NCBI GenBank assembly: GCA_001695595.3
Contig: MBPM02000005.1
Coordinates: 1,240,001 to 1,304,000 of the forward strand
Length of the DNA: 64,000 nt
Direction of reading: 5' to 3'
Source of the DNA: Plasmopara viticola
Lineage: Eukaryota; Oomycota; Peronosporomycetes; Peronosporales; Peronosporaceae
The position numbers and the translations under genes are program-made. Every line of letters begins with the position of its first letter. Within the stretch, counting starts at the first letter, position 1. Positions 51,086 to 63,300 of this stretch are shown here, piece by piece. A model generated the notes under the pieces. The model searched no databases, had not been told where the DNA came from, and saw only the letters and a list, made by a program, of their open reading frames with translations.

Positions 51086-54000
51086 AAAGACCGCCTCGGA
51101 GTCGCAAAATTTTCCTCGGCGTATCAGGCCGCTGGCCCTTTCCTTTACTCGTACAGTGTTCGCGAATGAAGCAAAGACTGTAATAAGACAGCATATGGTT
51201 TGCGTACTGGATGGCTTGGCTTTCAAGTGCACGTCTTTGTGGTTGTTTATGCTTTTCTTTGGGACAAGATTTGGTCGATCACCCATATACGTTAGACTCG
51301 TCCCTTTCAATTAAGGGCTTTGGAATTGCGTGACAGGAGACGCTTGCACTTTCCAGATCATGGCAGGAGGGAAGATAGCGGGAAGGAGTATAATTCTCAT
51401 TGTATTTGAATGATCACGCAACAGGATGTCTGGACGGGTTATCAGCAACAACGATTGAGTTATACTCAGCGCTGTCCTACTAAGTACGGTTCTAGTTTAG
51501 TGTAAGATCACAATACAAGATAGCATAAGCAGGTATGATGATTTCGGCACTATCTTTCTGAGATCTTTGGAAGCCGTCGTGTCGCGTACTGGCTTGCTCT
51601 AGTACCTCAAAATGATCAGGTTCAGATGCTGTTGCACTATCTGTCGTGATGAGTCAAGGACACGCTTGCGGTCAACCTATGGGGAAGCCAAAGATTTGCA
51701 CTGCAGGCTGCGAGTGAGTAAAAGGGTTTGGTCCCGGCAAGAGAACGCTCTGCATATTTGCACTTCATTTGATGCGTACAAAGAAACGTCTCGAGCGAAT
51801 TTAGTTCACGGTGTCAGTAGAGGAGGAAGACCTCTGAGTTTTAGTCGACCTTTGTCTCGGCACACGCGCAAATGTATTGAAAGTGTCTCCGGATCGAATT
51901 ACTCTGTCCAACGATCGCAACATGGAGCAATTACCAGCAATACAAGGTGAGATGGAAGTCACGGAAAATCTGCGATTCAGCACGTAAGCAAACTGGTGTT
52001 CGAAGAAAAATGCTGCAGAGGACGCATCTTATGAAAAGTTGGTTTCGAAGAAAGATTTTTTTACACTTTGACAGATATTGTTGAACTACGCCGTTGCCGT
52101 TCACCATTCTTACAGCAGGTCACTGTGTACGTAAAGAATAGAAATTGCTTGTCTGCCTTAAATACTTGAGGATGTCGTTTTTCAGTTTAAAAAAAGATAT
52201 TGATTTAAGGAGTCGCAACACGTATGCCATGCCATACCTCTGACTAGCACAAGTACATGTTCTAAGCTTCTGTAAAATCAGATCCTCGTGTTTCGTGTAC
52301 TTTACTACAAAAGGCCGAGAGTATGAATAATACACCACCCTTCATGGTAAAAAAGTGAAGTAATGCTTACCTGTTTCAAGCTCAAAAAATATGAGCCATT
52401 GATAATCAAGCTAGGCTAAAAGTCATTTTCAATTGCTTACACTATAGACATCAAACTGCCTCGGCGCATCCGCAGAGCATAAAAAAACGAAAGCGAGTTC
52501 ATTGATCAGGAAAGTGCGCTCCTATCGCCAACATACGATTCCTTTTGACGTCACTAGCCTTAGCGCATAAAGACTGGGCTTACAAGAAAAGAAGCAGATT
52601 CGATGTGCAGCTTTCTAAACCTTTCAAGTTGTACAACGCAGCGGCGTCCAAGTCAGCACTAGTCGTGTGTTTACCTTCACAGACAGTATATCAAAGTAAC
52701 TACTCTAGGTATGGGAGTAGAGTCAAGCCGTTTCTTTAGCGACCTAGAAAGCCCAGCATTACGGACTATCGAGAGACTGTTGTGCATAAGACGCTCACGG
52801 TTAAGTGGGACGTCATGCATTGGACAAGAGACAAAGAGCAGATCTCCAGAATCTGCTCGATCAGGTGCTCTGGATCTTATTTTCCTTGCCGGACGCCGTG
52901 TCGTCAATGGGAATCCAGTTCCTGTTAAAGAAAAAGACGTGGCCAGCTCTTTGAAATTTGCGCGAGCCCTGATCTGAGTTGGTCTACAAATTGTGACGAG
53001 ACTCAAGGTCGTTATTCGTGCCTTCTTACAGAGAAGTGGCTTTGCTCCAAGATTCGCTCTTGGTTGCCGAGTAAATTGCAGGCTTCATCTCCATGAAAAA
53101 GGGGGATTTGACGGCGCATCAGGTGGAGGACGTTTTGCCTCTGATTCTTTAGTTAACAATAAGCCAGCCCAATGCTCAGCTGTCGAGATAATTAGTATAA
53201 AAATTGGATGCAATTTTGAGCGACATATACATGAATTTTGTAAAAAAAAAGAGGAACAAAAAGTGCTCGCGTTTTTCACAGCTTGAAGGAGCAAAAATCG
53301 AAATGAAAGAAAAGTTGCACAAAAGAAAACGCAAGCAAACGTGGCTATCAGGCAGCCACTTGATGAGGTCTCGCATAAAATGATTACGTGCGGGTATTTG
53401 ACTGCAGATATTTCGCCCGAAAACATCTAATTCTGCAATGCTGGAACAGGTGTCGTGCCTTCCTCTAGCCTTCGCGCACAAGACCCATTAGCGGTCTGTT
53501 GCGTTCACCACTTCTCGAATCACGTCGACAGCTCTACATATTACCAAAGTGCAGGCTTTTTTTTGCGAGACGGTGGTATACCTGAATTGGCAGCCGCATG
53601 ATATGTTTTCGGTCGCATGTTTACTTTCCACGACCGCGAGTCCGATCGACAGAAAAGGAGGTTGCTATAGTGACACTGGAAAGTCGTTTGGTCGTTGAAA
53701 ATCAGCCACAAATCAAGTACACCACTTGCGTGCGAAGGGAGCGAATCGTCGACTCCACTTCGGTCCCAAGTCTGGACGTTTTAGGCGATATGAGAATAAC
53801 TCATTGAAAGACTTTTGGATGCTGCCTGTCAAATGGGCTCAGGCAATGAATTGACAAGTTGGGCTTCTAAAACCAGTATGAGCAGCAGATGATCCTCGTC
53901 GTGTTGTATTGCTACGACGATTCTATTACGATTGCAAGAAAGTGCGCTATCGAATCTTCATAAGAAAGGTTTGCAACGAAAAACAAGATCGTCAACATAT

Positions 54001-55595
54001 GCAGAAGGTACTTTTCAAGATGATGCATCAGTGCCTTCTATTGAAGCCACCAAAGGTGAAGCTTTCGATGGTGGGAGCGAAAATGAGATCAACGCAGTCG
54101 CCCCTTTCTGACATGTGACGGAGATAAGGGGGCGATAAACGCGACTACATTGCGAGTCGTGTGCCAGACTTCAAGGCCGCGATCAGACAGTACTCACGAA
54201 TTTTCGGGCTTAGGCGGTGGTTTTGCTTTTTTCAAGCCTCCGACAAATGTTTGGCCCGCACTCGTTATCTTTTTGCACGTAGTTCGTATGACAGCTCTGC
54301 ATGGTGCCGGAAAATGATGAGGGACAACTTCACTCTGTGAAATTCACGCTTGCTTTCAGGATGCTGACTCATCCCTCGCAATTACACGGCCCTTTTTCTT
54401 GGGGTTAAATAACGTTGCGTGGTTGGATCGGACGACATAAGAGCCAATGGTATCTGGATAGCCGAATGTTTACGAGCCATGGCATCGGTGTATCGACGCC
54501 TCAAGGTCTGACTGTCGTATGAGTCAGGGTCTCGGCAATTAGACGAAGATTAATTTTCGAGATGTTGTCTTTCGACTTTTCTTTCTAACTCGACCAAATC
54601 GAAAGCATTCTAATGGGTTGATGGTTGCCGGTCGCTATAGGGTAAAGTGTTTTTCTTCACTTGTTGCGGGACGCAGGTGTTGGAAAAGCACCGGCTGGCG
54701 AAGTGCAGCAATCACTGATATAGTAGATATCAGTCTTGTTCGCGAGCAGCATAAGAGGCTCTTGCTGATCACAGTAGGACTTATGGATCGATTAGATTAA
54801 TAGTGTGTCACACGCTTATTACTATCATTAGTTGCTATGTATACATGGTGTATAGTACCGGTACTACAGATAGATTAATTATTGAGGAAAGACATATGGA
54901 ATTACTACTATAAAGTATTACATAAATTAATGTGACTGCCACAGGAGCGCGCTCGTCACGAAGTACCGCAAAACAGCGGCATGAGAGTATTCCTGACGCA
55001 GCACTGCTTGCTATTTGCACTGCGTATATCACAAGCCAAACGGAGTGTACCAGCCAATGGAAAGTATAAAGTGCATACACGTAACAATCACCAAACATGT
55101 CTCTAAAACTTTTCTCCATTCAATACACAAGAATGCAACAGCGCCGTCTTCTATCCCGCAATAGGCTTCGAAGACAGACTGGCGAGAATGTGACAAGAGG
55201 AGCCAAAGTTCCTATGCCTTTCTCTTCCGTGCATCAAGTACCCAAAGCTTCCACCACCCATGAGCAGGGGAAGCATTGGACACGCGGACAAAAAGCCTAA
55301 GATGACCATTTGGGCCTCATATTTAACTGCATAACCACGGACAACACATCCGCCGCTCCATCTCAAAGACGAAGCGACAGAAAGCAAGGCTGGTAGCTGG
55401 TAAAGAGAGGCACGCACCTACTAGAGAAAATAAATCACAGTCAATAGTTCGCTTTGACCTGATTAATTGAGGACTGATTGAGTGGCTATCAACAACACTT
55501 GAGATCGTTTTTACGTAATAAGTAAAAACCCAATACCGCTTTGATGAACAAATTCAATCTCTATACCGGTATACGCCAAGAAATGTACACTGTAC
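51086..55595. other. Intergenic region without recognised genes
   Basis: 4.5 kb. At 51545-51660 a minus-orientation fragment resembles the inner arm of the foldback element (ACTATCTTTCTGAGA...GCCGTCGTGTCGC). Open frames up to 113 codons elsewhere have no recognised domain. Confidence 0.45.
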
Positions 55596-56715
55596 TCACT
55601 CGCCGTATTCCAGGATGGCAAGCTCATTCGAATCTGGCACCATCCTGGTGCCTCGTTCAGTACCCACCGCTTCATCTTCACTATCTAAACAAGCCTTGAC
55701 AATTTCGCCCTTCCTTCCAAGTGCAGTGTCCTTTCCAGGCGGCAAAGGGGGCGCCACGCCCACAAGCAAGCCGCTGCTCGTGTTCGAACGCACGTACTTT
55801 TCCCACGCGTACTGTTCGCGCTTGTACAGCTCGAGTGTTGCACGCGCATCTTCCACCGAGTCGTGCTGTCCGATCTGGATCTGCCGACCCAAGACTTCTG
55901 TCGCTAAGTGTTTCAGCGACTTTGGGTACAATTTCTAATTGCCACAGTACGCTCTTAGTCCCGTCATTTTTACAGCAACAAGACACAATTTTATCGCAAC
56001 GCACCGTGCCGTTCATTTTGCGACGCATATAGGGCCGATAGTATGCCGTATCGCGGATGAGATGCTTAGGCGGCGTGAACATGAGCGCTTGAAAGTCGTT
56101 CTTTAAGGCATGTCCCACCACGATCTTCCCGTCCAGTAGCTTTCCGACCTCTTTCAAGCATTGGACAAACGGAATGGCATGTCGAAGCGAGCTCGCCTTG
56201 ATGCCACTGACGTGGGTCCGAAAGTCAGTCACCTTTTCGACTGGGCGCACTTTTTTGTCGTAGAGTACATTGCCGTCATAATCCACGATACTACACCGTG
56301 CTAATACACTTGTCTTGCCAGACAGTCCCACGCCGACCATTTCACAATCCATGCCAACAATCCGCGAGTTGTCCACCCACTCGGCCGTCCGTGCCTTCAT
56401 GCGCTCGAGCTGCTTCACCTGCTTTAGACGCTCTTTCTCTGCTTTCACATTTAAATCGTGCTTCTTCGTGCGAACCTTGCTGCCTTTGTGCTGCTGGTCT
56501 CTTTGCTGGATCTTGCTCTTGAGCGCAAGCCAATTCGAGTTGGCCACGACCATGGGTTTGCTCTTCTCCCGTGTCTTTTGCACCATCACTTTACTCGCTT
56601 TCTTCAACGTTGGTGCATTGCTTCTCTTCGTACTATTCTTTCTCTTCTTTGTATAGTCACGTTCCTCTCGCTGCACTGGTGTGGAGTCCTCGCGGCGCTT
56701 CCTCTTGCCACCCAT
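55596..56715 (-). CDS. REXO4/Rex4-type 3'-5' RNA exonuclease
   Basis: Two exons: 56715-56005, intron 56004-55935 (70 bp, GTGCG...TTAG), then 55934-55596; 349 residues. The ATG at 56715 is used since the frame further upstream has no ATG. A basic nucleolar-type N-terminus (MGGKRKRRED, then lysine-rich to about 110) precedes a DEDDh exonuclease domain: MDCEMVGVG with D123 and E125, IVVGHALKNDFQAL with D207, HLIRDTAYYRPYM, and, in exon 2, PKSLKHL and GQHDSVEDA with H261 and D266. All five catalytic residues are present. The order and spacing match Rex4, which takes part in ribosomal RNA processing in the nucleolus (ISG20-like family). The intron joins KMNGT to KLYPKSLKHL, restoring the family sequence. 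A proline/glycine-rich tail ends the protein. Confidence 0.88.
55935..56004 (-). other. Intron of the Rex4-type gene
   Basis: GT-AG borders on the minus strand. Exon 1 ends on a codon border (237 codons) so this is a phase 0 intron. Without splicing, the third exonuclease motif would be out of frame. Confidence 0.8.
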
Positions 56716-56879
56716 CGTCGTTGTAGGATGACTGGCGGTGCGCCGCTTATTTGTGGTGGACCACGTCACAACGGCAGGGTACCGTAGTTTAACGCAGTTT
56801 GTTTCAGCGACTTAGATTAATTAGTCGCAAATAGAAGCAAATTTTATGTCTTGGGTCCATCATTTAGCTTAAATTTGCT

Positions 56880-57122
56880 TTACGCAACCAACCATACTTT
56901 GTCTGTTATTTTGAAGGCTGGGGCTTGGTTGGAGCGTGACGGAGACGGTAAAGCAGCTTCAGTGATGTATAACATGTTTGTTATTTGTATTAAGCTTTCC
57001 CGTAGAATTAAAGCATCGATATGGTCATAAGTGACGCATCGCATACGGAAGATTTGAATATATTCTAGAACATACCGTGCCCCCCACCTGACATCCACGA
57101 CGGTGATGTTGATACCGCGCAC
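56880..57122 (-). pseudogene. Possible Gypsy integrase C-terminal scrap
   Basis: An 80-codon minus-strand frame ends in RSNQAPAFKITDKVWLVA, like the 'f.vGDkVwL' box after the integrase core of Ty3/Gypsy elements, preceded by a helix-like ALILRESLIQITNM stretch. The glycine of GD is replaced. Short and isolated; assignment uncertain. Confidence 0.35.
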
Positions 57123-57359
57123 TGCTTAAATGTCAAATAGAACTTTATTAAAATGCTGTGAAGTGATAATTTTTCAGCAGAACTTTATCGCAATGCTGTT
57201 GCGTGCTTTTTATCTTTTGCCTCAGAGTGAGTCACGGCGACCACACGGCATGCAATGTCTCTAGAATCACAACCACAATTGACAAAAAGTTTTAGCTTCT
57301 CGTCTTCGATTCGTACGAAGGCTAAACTCGTTATTTATGACACACAAGTTTAAAAAAAA

Positions 57360-58300
57360 TACTCACTTATGTTCTTGCCTTTAGAAATAGCTCGTTGGAA
57401 TTTCAGAATGCTGCAAAAGAAGCTCTCGACATCCACCTTCATGCCGCGTTCTGCTAGTTCATCAATCGACAATAGAATTACGTCGAACACTGTAATGTAC
57501 AGGAGCTCAATGATCTCGATACGCAAGCCGTCAAATCGAGCGAGCTCTACCGTACCCTAACCAGTCACTCGCACACTCTTGCCGTCTGCAATGGCGACCT
57601 CTGGGTCAGCATGGTCATGGTAGATATGAAAGTGACGTGTGTGATGTAGTCTTGCTTTCGATAAGTCATCACATGCTATTTATTGGCGACAAACGTTATA
57701 TTTGCCGATTTCTTACGCTTATGACAGTCCTGCTTAGAAAAATTGACTTGGCCACAGTTAAAGCACTTGCCATAAATTTTACCGCCGTCCTCCTTTGAAC
57801 AATACTTTTGTGCTCATTAATTTGGCCTCTCTTGAAGTGTCCTGCATTTAACTAGAATGTGCTCGTACTACTTTAAAAGCTCTTTTTCAGACTTTAATGA
57901 ATGTCACGTCCTTGATTTTATCCACAACTGATGCGATGGTCCTTATCCTGCTTGCAGACTGCTCTGCAAAATCACGAGTCGGCGAGCCTCGTCAAGTGGC
58001 TCTCTTAAGATCTACAACCTCATGATTGGCTTTACTACAATGTCCAAGTGCTTAGTCTTTAACACACCTAAATCCACACTAAGTAATAAAGACGGAGGAT
58101 CATCAACAACCAAACATCCCGTCATAAAGGCCGTCGTGTCCAACCGAGTCTTCGTATAGAATTTGATTGACATTCTTTTGGCAAAAATTTTAAGAGCCTT
58201 CATGTCGTTTAACACCCATGTCTTGGTCATCCCCGCCTCATGATTGCAACCTACAAAGCCATTTCTTGCCTGCGTCATTCGCAAAGGCATATCCTAGCTC
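57360..58300 (-). pseudogene. Copia gag-protease remnant
   Basis: On the minus strand, in order: a gag-like segment (58012-58290) with TWVLNDMKALKIFAKRMS and TTAF, as in Copia gag; a degenerate zinc knuckle CFNCGQVNFSKQDC at about 57722-57772, in which the histidine is lost; and a protease-like stretch (about 57385-57645) with VAIADGKSVRVTG, a TAG, then LLYITVFDVILLSIDELAERG, the conserved 'LY.p.l..NLLSv..La..G' of Copia. The order gag, knuckle, protease confirms Copia. No long terminal repeat was found on either side. Confidence 0.65.
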
Positions 58301-60984
58301 TCACTAGGAGAACTTCAATTACTTCACCTGGGCTGGAGCCCAGGTACTTGACGCAATGGCGCTTAATATTAATTACTTGTACATGAGCGATCGTCCCCAG
58401 ACGCTTTTTTGCGGTCTTAGTGCTGCTTACGGGAGTGCCATGGTATTCGAGAAATAATCGTCAGAATCATGATGAGCGACTGGAGAAGATTAAACCAAAC
58501 AAAATGCCCAGCTTTTGTAGCCATCACGTCGCTCGAGCACTGTAAGTACGCCATAATGCGGGCGTAGAAGGGTCTTTCGTGTAGGCAGCCAAGACCTCCT
58601 TATCAGAAAAACCAAAAGGGGTAGATGATGATAATTCCTGAGTCAACGCTTGCGGATGATGCATCGAATTGCACTTTTTACACACAATGGCTAGGAGAAT
58701 GGGCATTTTCTTATAGAGCTCGGACCTTCACTCCATCTACTGGATTGCTCGCACCTGTTATCACCCATAACCATTTGTTTCTGTTGCTCACGCACATAGA
58801 TGTGAGGACTCACTGCCTTTACATAGCTAAACAACAATAACTCTACTGATCCGAACTACTCTAGGTTATTAGAAAGGCGTAAGCCGCTGTCTAATAAACG
58901 ACCAAGGCTTGATGAGACGTTGACGATATTATTTTCTTGCACAAAAAGGCTCGGTAAGTAAAGATCGTCGGGTTACCAGTGTTTGCGTGATTTGGCAAGC
59001 GTGCTTGGGACGTCCGGGAAAAGTGGCATGTTTGAGACCGACGCAACAAGTAGAGTGCCAACCGTGAAGCAGAGTATTAAAAAGCCTCGCGAAGGATGCC
59101 TTAAGAAAAAGCAGACAATTGATCCCTCCCTGTTATAGTCGTCAAAGAAAACATCACATATTTTGGAGCTTGTACTCGGGCTTAATGAAAATGGTATCGC
59201 ACGGTGGAGCAACATATGTGCAAACTTCGTGAATGGTTTTGCGAAATTTGCGGTGACGTAAAATACAAGAGCAAGGTGGTCACTAAGTCAAGCAAGTACG
59301 AGGAATGATGTAGACAAGGCTTGAAGTGTTTAGGATTAAATAATGTAACAGAGATAGTAAGCAGGAAAATTACCTAGACCTGTGCCAAGAGTGCTATCGT
59401 GCACCAGCGCACGATACTATACAACCCGTAACAAACACGCATTGCAGAATGGATGAACTGCACGGTTCTGAAAAGGATTTTCATTTTAAAAGGGTCTGCT
59501 TCCTTAATGGTAGGCGGATGTAGTAAACTCGGCGATGTACTTTATTAAACACTTGACATGTTCGACAAATTCAAACACCACACTGTCCTGAGCAGAAGCC
59601 GGAGAGAAAGCATATACGCGTTTTTGAATCACATAGCTTTGCTCATATCAACGATGCTAAGAGCACAAAATTGGACCCCATAAGGCTTCAATGCTTGTGC
59701 AGAGAGCGCGAAAGCATATTGTGTGTTTGACTTAAAGCATTTCAGGGTCGAGGTAGCACGGTAAGTACGGCTTGATGAGCGCGAAGTGAGCGGAAATTAC
59801 GCCACAGTACAAGACAACAATCCCTGCTACCAATGATGATAACAGTGCACCTATAAAGTCCAAGGACTCGCGAAAGCTTACGAAGCATGGGAGATGGTAA
59901 AATCATATTCCTTACGTGGAACCAGATGATGCTGAGAAGTATTATTACTTAAACTCTCGCAACAACTTTTTTCCTCAGCTCTTAAACTCTCGCAACAACT
60001 TTTTTCCTCAGCTCGTCCTCGTTTTTGTCCCGCGCGAACCAACGATGAGAAGTCGACCGTATTCCAGGCGGAGCAAGCGCTCGAGAAAGTTTTTAGTTTT
60101 TCTTACGAATGGTTAGTCTGATGAGAAAAAGCACGAGAGATGACGGATCACCATGAACGAAGCGGACAAAATCAACAAAGATGAACATATTACGTCTTGG
60201 CGAGGTGGACAACCCGATACGAAACATCAAGCAGCAAATAGTGATGGCTCTTATGACTATCAGAAGGCGGTAAACGTAAGAAGTGAGCATGGAAAGAAGT
60301 AGAGCATTTCGTCAATCGGAAAAATCTGTACTAAGTTATGCGCGGCAGAACCCGACTTGCTGCTTTGGGCTTCAGACAAAAATATAGCGTTGAATTTGTC
60401 GAGACGTACTGTCGCAATTATGAACGCTATCAGCGTCGCCCTGTCGATAAGGAACAGTGACCTAACAATTTAATTTCAAAACAGCATTTCTGGACAATGA
60501 CTTTAAGGATGTAAAGTACATGAAAGTGCGCTACAGTATCAACTATGTCGAAAGCATGTGCATACCGGATACAGCATTTTCGGCACCAAAAAAGCTACCA
60601 GTGAAGAAACAAGGCGATTTGTGTTGTCTTTCTGCAAACGGGTCTTTGAACTAATGACATGAATCAGTAATTCACGTCAAGGGCAAGAGTGGCAACTTAG
60701 TCTGAGACATGATCAGTGCAGCCAAGACGAGCAAAACTACACGAGAATCTAAAAAACGCACTCAAGAGTGCGTTCAGGATGAAACAATTGACCACGGTTG
60801 GTTTTTTGGAGGCCGACCATGGTCAAAAAGGAATCACGCTTATGATGATCTAACAGATACAATGCATCGAGAACATAGTGCCGATTCAATCAGCAAGACG
60901 TTGAATTAGTGACTAAATTGGTGGATTAAGTCGTTTGTTAAGCGATCGCCAACGACGGACGGCAAAAGAACAAGAATGCAGTCC
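58301..60984. other. Retrotransposon graveyard without clear genes
   Basis: Sequence with many stops. Frames such as 60709-60909 have no domain. A 33 bp tandem duplication lies at 59948-60013. Position between two Copia pieces suggests worn retroelement DNA. Confidence 0.4.
59948..60013. repeat. Perfect 33 bp tandem duplication
   Basis: CTTAAACTCTCGCAACAACT... (33 bp) occurs twice without a difference, at 59948 and 59981. It keeps the reading frame (11 codons), so it is probably recent. Confidence 0.85.
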
Positions 60985-61185
60985 AAGCCGTACTGATCCT
61001 TGGTTAGATGGTTGCTATACATCAGAATATGTATGCGTCCTGATCTTGCGTATGTGTTAACACATCTGTCTGCTATTTCAAGACGCGGGTCAGCACCATT
61101 GGAAGGTCGCGACTTGCGTATATCGCTATTTATGACGACAAGAGTCTTTAAAATCATCTCGACGGCAGCACCAGCGGGGTTTTAA
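60985..61185 (+). pseudogene. Copia reverse transcriptase C-terminal scrap
   Basis: The plus strand reads VRWLLYIRICMRPDLAYVL followed by THLSAISRRG, matching the '.VG.LlYl...tRPDiayav..LSrf' block at the end of Copia RT, just before RNase H. Upstream MQSKPY fits 'm..vPY'. It lies on the opposite strand from the gag-protease piece at 57360-58300, so it belongs to another copy or an inverted part. A possible RNase H fragment (LPSTEHEYLAI, compare 'lSTtEaEY.al') follows at about 61860. Confidence 0.6.
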
Positions 61186-63014
61186 CTGCAGCATAAACGG
61201 ACGCGGATTGAGGTATCACTACTGATGATCAACGTCTAATACCGGGGGCGACGTCAATTTGGAGGCGAACCGGTGGTGAAAGTATAAGCAAACGGTGACG
61301 ACAATCTCGGAAAGGATGGCTGTAAGCCTGTGTACTAAAGAATTGCTATGATATCCGTGCGTTTCTCTAGACTTCAGTCATAAGCAAGCGGAAGCTACAC
61401 TTATTTGAAGAAACATCCAAGTGAGCAATTAATTTTTCAAGCAGCGCCGGATACTGTAGTTGCTTTTTTCGAGAGAAAGTGGCCCGTAATCTAGTTCATG
61501 TTGGAAATGCATTATTCGGTAGGCATGTAAGCGAAAGCTCTTGACACCAAGCGACTCAAAAAGGATAGTGTCATTGGACCAAAGCGTGCGCAGCATCAGC
61601 GGTGGATAAGAGTATCGGCGTTACATCGATAAATGCGTGTTGGACAGACAGATGACATAATAATGGACAAGTCGATGACGAACCAAGATTATGGGCATTA
61701 TAACGGCTGATACCGATGTGGCCATGAAGCCATAGCTTCACATCATTTTCTGACGTCAGCGGATAGCGTCACAGATGAGCTTTTTAAAGGTCAGAAACAC
61801 TAGATGTGGAGAAGCACAAGGCAGCAAACTAATGGCCTAAGTATGATCACCTCATTCTTTGCCTTCTACTGAGCATGAATATTTAGCAATAATCTGGATC
61901 CGAGCTTCACCTCGCGTTGTTCGTCAACGCAGAGTTACCGTAGTTTGTAGTCCACGAGCAATTCTCATGCATTTCCAAAGCATTTGCTATTGCTTAGCAC
62001 CAAATGTACCAAGCGTGTATTTGAATCAGTATGGAGAAAGCTTAATATTACGCCAAGTAGTGCATATTCGTTTGCTACTGTACACTAACATTCTGGCTGT
62101 CTGTATCCTCAAGCACTTCAGTCGAAGATGCTGAGGACTCATTGATGCACACGCACCATAGTATCTACCGTTCGTCAAGGTTGTAAGCGTTGGCTGGCCT
62201 GTGTACTACGAATCGATCCGTGCGAGCAAAGTCTATGAGCTTGAGGATTTGTAAAATTTTCAGTCGTGTAATTCTCCTCACTTGTGCACAGCTTTCATAA
62301 TAATGTGCAGCCTCACCATCGGCTGCAACTATACTTCCGGTAACGGTCCATCATCACTAACATCTGCGGAGGCTGACGCATTGCTCTGTGGAGTGCAAAC
62401 TTGGAGAGATGACCTGAGTAATAACGACCTACGAATGATATAAGTCTAAGCTTAAATGGAGAAGATGGAGACGTGATAAAACCAGAAAGAACTGTACATT
62501 CTATGGACTTTGTCTTTTACCAAAAGTCCAGAACCACAAGAAGTTCTCATCTACGTGGCCCGCCTTCACTTTGGTATGGCTTTAAGTGTGCGTCGCTAGT
62601 TTATATAACGACTCTGCCATCCTTGGCTGCTTGACTATATCCAAGGCTCACTTGATTTATCTAGAATAGTTTGCCAGAACCACCAAGCATTCGCTCATTA
62701 TTTTTATGGCAGGTCACCCGGAAACAGATGAGCAAATAGAACGGCCAACCAGGCTTTAATAGATGTACGGTGCAAACACATCCCCCCGCTAAGGTTTTGG
62801 CCTCCTTCTCTCCACAGACCGAGTTGCCATTATTAAAGCCGTATGACGCAGCAGTCCCATTTTGGCTAGTGACTTTAATATTTGTACGAGCGCCCAAAAA
62901 TGTTGCTGTCAGCTGCTTCCTTTCTGCTTGCACTCACACAGCACTATGCACGCAAAAGGCTGCAATGATACTGTTTAATTTCATAACGAGCTAACATTAG
63001 AAACCCATCAAAAA
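61186..63014. other. Worn retroelement DNA
   Basis: No gene recognised, apart from the weak Copia RNase H likeness near 61860. Open frames at 62661-62994 on both strands have no domain. Confidence 0.4.
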
Positions 63015-63300
63015 TTGGCGGTTGCCAATGGCTGTTAGAGGCACCGATTATGGCCCTATCAGCTTCAGAATGGCCGGTCAATGTCGTTTGTGACGCATCA
63101 GACTTTGCCGCAGTGCACTGCTACAAGTAGATGCCAAGGGGCGAGACCGATCGAATCTCAACAGCTTTGAGCGATCAAGGAAGACTATTCTCTCTATGAC
63201 AAGAGCTCTTTGCGATAGAAAATGATCTCAAATTGAGTTTTTTCTAAAGGCTTTAAGCAATTAAAAATTAATCCAGCTTATTCGTAAGTCTGAGAAGCAA
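63015..63300 (+). pseudogene. Ty3/Gypsy RT-RNase H scrap
   Basis: At 63038-63109 the plus strand reads EAPIMALSASEWPVNVV followed by CDASDFA, the well-known start of Gypsy RNase H ('.aP.l...d...pf.v.tDAS..a.g'). The D-A-S motif with the first catalytic aspartate lies at 63092-63100. An imperfect continuation ('R...LS...R.....ELfAIEndL', cf. 'E..y..hekElLAi') is visible to about 63230 in other frames. The text just before (NWRLP.AVRG) resembles the 'WP.P.t..el' block that normally lies about 60 residues further upstream, suggesting an internal deletion. Confidence 0.6.
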
